Origin: Streptosporangiaceae bacterium
GTDB taxonomy: Bacteria; Actinomycetota; Actinomycetes; Streptosporangiales; Streptosporangiaceae
Length of the DNA stretch: 7,578 nucleotides
Assembly: GCA_030040415.1 (NCBI GenBank)
Contig: JASHTT010000589.1
Location: forward strand, 1-7,578
Direction: 5' to 3'
Position 1 is the stretch's first letter, and every line of letters begins with the position of its first letter. This document shows positions 6,243-7,578 of the stretch, piece by piece. Made by a program: the position numbers and the translations under genes. The notes below the pieces were generated by a model. The model was not told the origin of the DNA and made no database searches. It saw only the letters and a program-made list of their open reading frames with translations.

Positions 6243-6274
6243 CCGTGCGGCGCGGCTCCGGCCGCGCCGCACGG
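6243..6274. terminator. GC-rich hairpin between convergent genes, probable bidirectional terminator
   Basis: A perfect 14-bp stem (6243-6256 paired with 6261-6274) closes a TCCG loop. It starts 12 nt after the clpB stop and ends 13 nt before the stop of the - strand gene at 6288. No T-tract follows on either strand, as is common for terminators in high-GC actinomycetes. Its place between two converging stops supports a shared terminator. The structure is read directly; the function is inferred. Confidence 0.8.
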
Positions 6275-6287
6275 CTCCCGCCGCGCC

Positions 6288-6872
6288 TCACGGCTCGTCG
6301 AGCATGGCGTCGTAGTCGTCCTCAGGAAGCCCGAGGTCGTTGCGGATCCGGTACCGGAGGCGCAGCAGCATCCGGAGTTCCCCGTCGTTCACGTCGGCGC
6401 CCGGCTCATCGCCTTGGCCGGCTGCCGCGAGGCACAGCTTCACGCCAGCCGTCGCCCAGCCGAGCGCGCCGACGAGGTCGGCCTGCTCGAAGAGCAGCTC
6501 GGCAAGCAGGTCACACGTTCGCGGGTCCGCCGGGTCCTCGGCCTTGACCTGGCCGAGCAACTCCTGGGCATCGTGCCACCGGCCGAGCTGAAACAGCGCG
6601 CGGGCCATCGGGATGCGCGCGTCGGTGGAGATACGGCCGCCGTCGGCCAGTGCCCGGCGGAACTCGTCTATTGCCCGCGCCGGGTCGTCAGCGAGCAGCC
6701 ACTGCTCGCCCGCACGCAGGAACGCCTCGGCCCGGGGCATCTCAGGGGTCTCTGTCCCTGTTACCGCGAGCTCGTTCATCATCCGGGCAGCAGCTGCGTA
6801 GTCGCCGCTCGACGCGGCATCGGACTCGATCGCGTCGAAATGCTCCCGGGTCAATATCGGCACGTTCTTCAC
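6288..6872 (-). CDS. Small TPR-like helical-repeat protein
   Basis: The 194-residue product has no signal peptide or membrane segment and looks cytoplasmic. Its pattern suggests three tetratricopeptide-like helix pairs: about 47-79 (EAFLRAGEQWLLADDPARAI, then DEFRRALADGG), 83-114 (ARALFQLGRWHDAQELL) and 117-146 (LLAELLFEQADLVGALGWA). The first is the best match, with the small and aromatic residues in TPR positions. The C-terminus, LRLRYRIRNDLGLPEDDYDA, is a compact Arg-rich helix plus acidic end. TPR proteins are generally protein-binding scaffolds; no partner or reaction can be named. The gene converges on clpB, so it is not in the chaperone operon. The start is uncertain. GTG at 6872 lacks a clear Shine-Dalgarno sequence, and GTG at 6863 (residue 4) is a close alternative. 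Codon use resembles that of its neighbours, so it is likely a real native gene. Confidence 0.8.
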   Translation of the reverse strand: MKNVPILTREHFDAIESDAASSGDYAAAARMMNELAVTGTETPEMPRAEAFLRAGEQWLLADDPARAIDEFRRALADGGRISTDARIPMARALFQLGRWHDAQELLGQVKAEDPADPRTCDLLAELLFEQADLVGALGWATAGVKLCLAAAGQGDEPGADVNDGELRMLLRLRYRIRNDLGLPEDDYDAMLDEP

Positions 6873-6964
6873 GTTACCCAGGAAAGGCGCGCGGAGATGC
6901 GCCGTGATCAGCTAAGTAATGGCTTCGTAACCCTTTTAGGCCACGTCAGGCGTGCGAACGAGGC
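6873..6964. other. AT-richer intergenic gap between the two - strand genes
   Basis: The 92-bp gap holds the most AT-rich stretch of the window (about 6905-6940). It could carry a promoter for the TPR-like gene on the - strand. I could not find a -35/-10 pair with acceptable sequence and spacing, nor a convincing terminator for the upstream gene. A short 5-bp inverted repeat (GGCGC 6886-6890 with GCGCC 6899-6903) would fall in the leader of the TPR gene; it is weak. Confidence 0.35.
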
Positions 6965-7578
6965 TCAGTGCCGCGAGCGCTCGAGGGCGTCCCAGAACCC
7001 GCGCCGCAGCGCGTGCCGGACCTCGTCGTGCAACAGCGAGTCGATCGGCAGCGCCGAGCCCTGCAGCAGCCGCGCCTCGAGATCGGAGGGCATTCGCGGC
7101 TTGCGGGCAAGCACCGCCTCGAGCCACAGCGCCGGCGCGTCCCTCGCGACGGTCTCGCCGAATCCGTAGCCCTCGGCATGAGCGGACTGGACAGCCTCGG
7201 CGACCGAGACAGCTGGCGGCGGGACCGGCGGCGCCGACGGCGGCGCATAAGGCGCTGCCTGGTAGTCGGGCGCGCCGTAGTCGGGCGGCCGCTGCCCGCC
7301 GTACTGGCCTATCCGGTCCGGCGGGTAGGCAGTGCCGTTGCCCGGCGGCAACTGCCGCTGGACAGGCAGCGGTCGCTGGCTCTCCATCGGCGGCAGGCCG
7401 CCGCGCTGCACGCCGTTCAGCTGAGCGCCGTTGACCGGCACGCCGGCCTGCATCCCGGTTGAGCCCTGCATACCGGAAGGCTGCAGAGCGTGGCCGCCGG
7501 CCTCGTGCACACCGGGTGGGGCCGGATAGCCGGACTGCACAGCTCCCCCCGGCTGTCCGGGGGACATCTGGGCACCCA
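6965..7578 (-). CDS. Unknown protein: Pro/Gly/Gln-rich N-terminus and helical C-terminal domain (5' end uncertain, maybe outside window)
   Basis: The frame reads to TGA at 6965-6967. An ATG at 7567 would give 200 residues, but the frame stays open to the window edge with no stop, so the true start may be outside. The ATG has no evident Shine-Dalgarno sequence in the few bases upstream. From that ATG, residues 1-119 are low complexity, rich in Pro, Gly, Gln and Tyr (YPAPPGV, RPPDYGAPDYQAAPYAPPSA, PPVPPP), and probably disordered. Residues about 120-200 are different: they look like a compact helical domain (GYGFGETVARDAPALWLEAV, then LLHDEVRHALRRGFWDALER) ending in RSRH. I do not recognise this domain. 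No transmembrane segment or signal peptide is visible in the part shown. It lies 92 bp upstream of the TPR-like gene in the same direction, so cotranscription is possible but not shown. Confidence 0.7.
   Translation of the reverse strand, partial: GAQMSPGQPGGAVQSGYPAPPGVHEAGGHALQPSGMQGSTGMQAGVPVNGAQLNGVQRGGLPPMESQRPLPVQRQLPPGNGTAYPPDRIGQYGGQRPPDYGAPDYQAAPYAPPSAPPVPPPAVSVAEAVQSAHAEGYGFGETVARDAPALWLEAVLARKPRMPSDLEARLLQGSALPIDSLLHDEVRHALRRGFWDALERSRH

Noticed and set aside
6873..6933. GGGTTACGAAG and GGGTAACGTGAAG on the - strand as a direct repeat near the TPR gene start
   Set aside because: The copies differ by a mismatch and a length change, and the second extends into the start codon. This is too weak to call an operator.

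Overview
The window is about 7.6 kb of GC-rich DNA carrying a heat-shock chaperone operon typical of Actinomycetota. The visible order on the + strand is dnaK (3' half only), grpE, dnaJ, hspR, clpB. Two genes on the - strand converge on the end of that operon. The high G+C codon use, GTG and TTG starts, the 'IRDRRRIDP' motif in the GrpE N-terminal arm, the MerR-type repressor HspR inside the dnaK operon, and the Streptomyces-like DnaK and ClpB sequences all point to a high-GC actinomycete. The genus cannot be fixed from this window.

Layout. Positions 1-888 hold the last 295 codons of dnaK, covering the end of the ATPase domain, the linker, the substrate-binding domain and the acidic tail. grpE (888-1760) overlaps the dnaK stop as TGATG. 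A 72-bp array of four 18-bp units (1743-1814) covers the end of grpE and most of the grpE-dnaJ gap. Each unit ends in an in-frame stop codon. dnaJ (1836-2999) starts with TTG and is in the same frame as grpE. hspR (3028-3588) follows a very strong Shine-Dalgarno sequence and overlaps clpB (3573-6230) by 16 nt. A 14-bp perfect GC-rich hairpin (6243-6274) lies between clpB and the convergent - strand genes. Those are a small TPR-like protein (6288-6872) and a Pro/Gly/Gln-rich protein of unknown function that may run off the window edge (6965 to at least 7567).

How the genes work together. DnaK, DnaJ and GrpE form the Hsp70 cycle: J-domain stimulation of ATP hydrolysis, then nucleotide exchange by GrpE. 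ClpB is the Hsp100 disaggregase that works with that machine. HspR is the repressor of these genes and in studied actinomycetes is assisted by DnaK, giving a feedback loop. Its HAIR operator would be expected upstream of dnaK, outside the window, and no complete HAIR is seen inside it. Tight spacing and overlaps suggest one five-gene transcript with translational coupling.

The window is mostly ordinary core housekeeping DNA, and I see no undescribed multi-gene system. The most unusual local feature is the frame-locked series of four stop codons (TGA, TAA, TGA, TAG) between grpE and dnaJ. Next are an HspR with a non-canonical, lengthened C-terminus and a ClpB with a long flexible insert between its middle domain and second ATPase domain.
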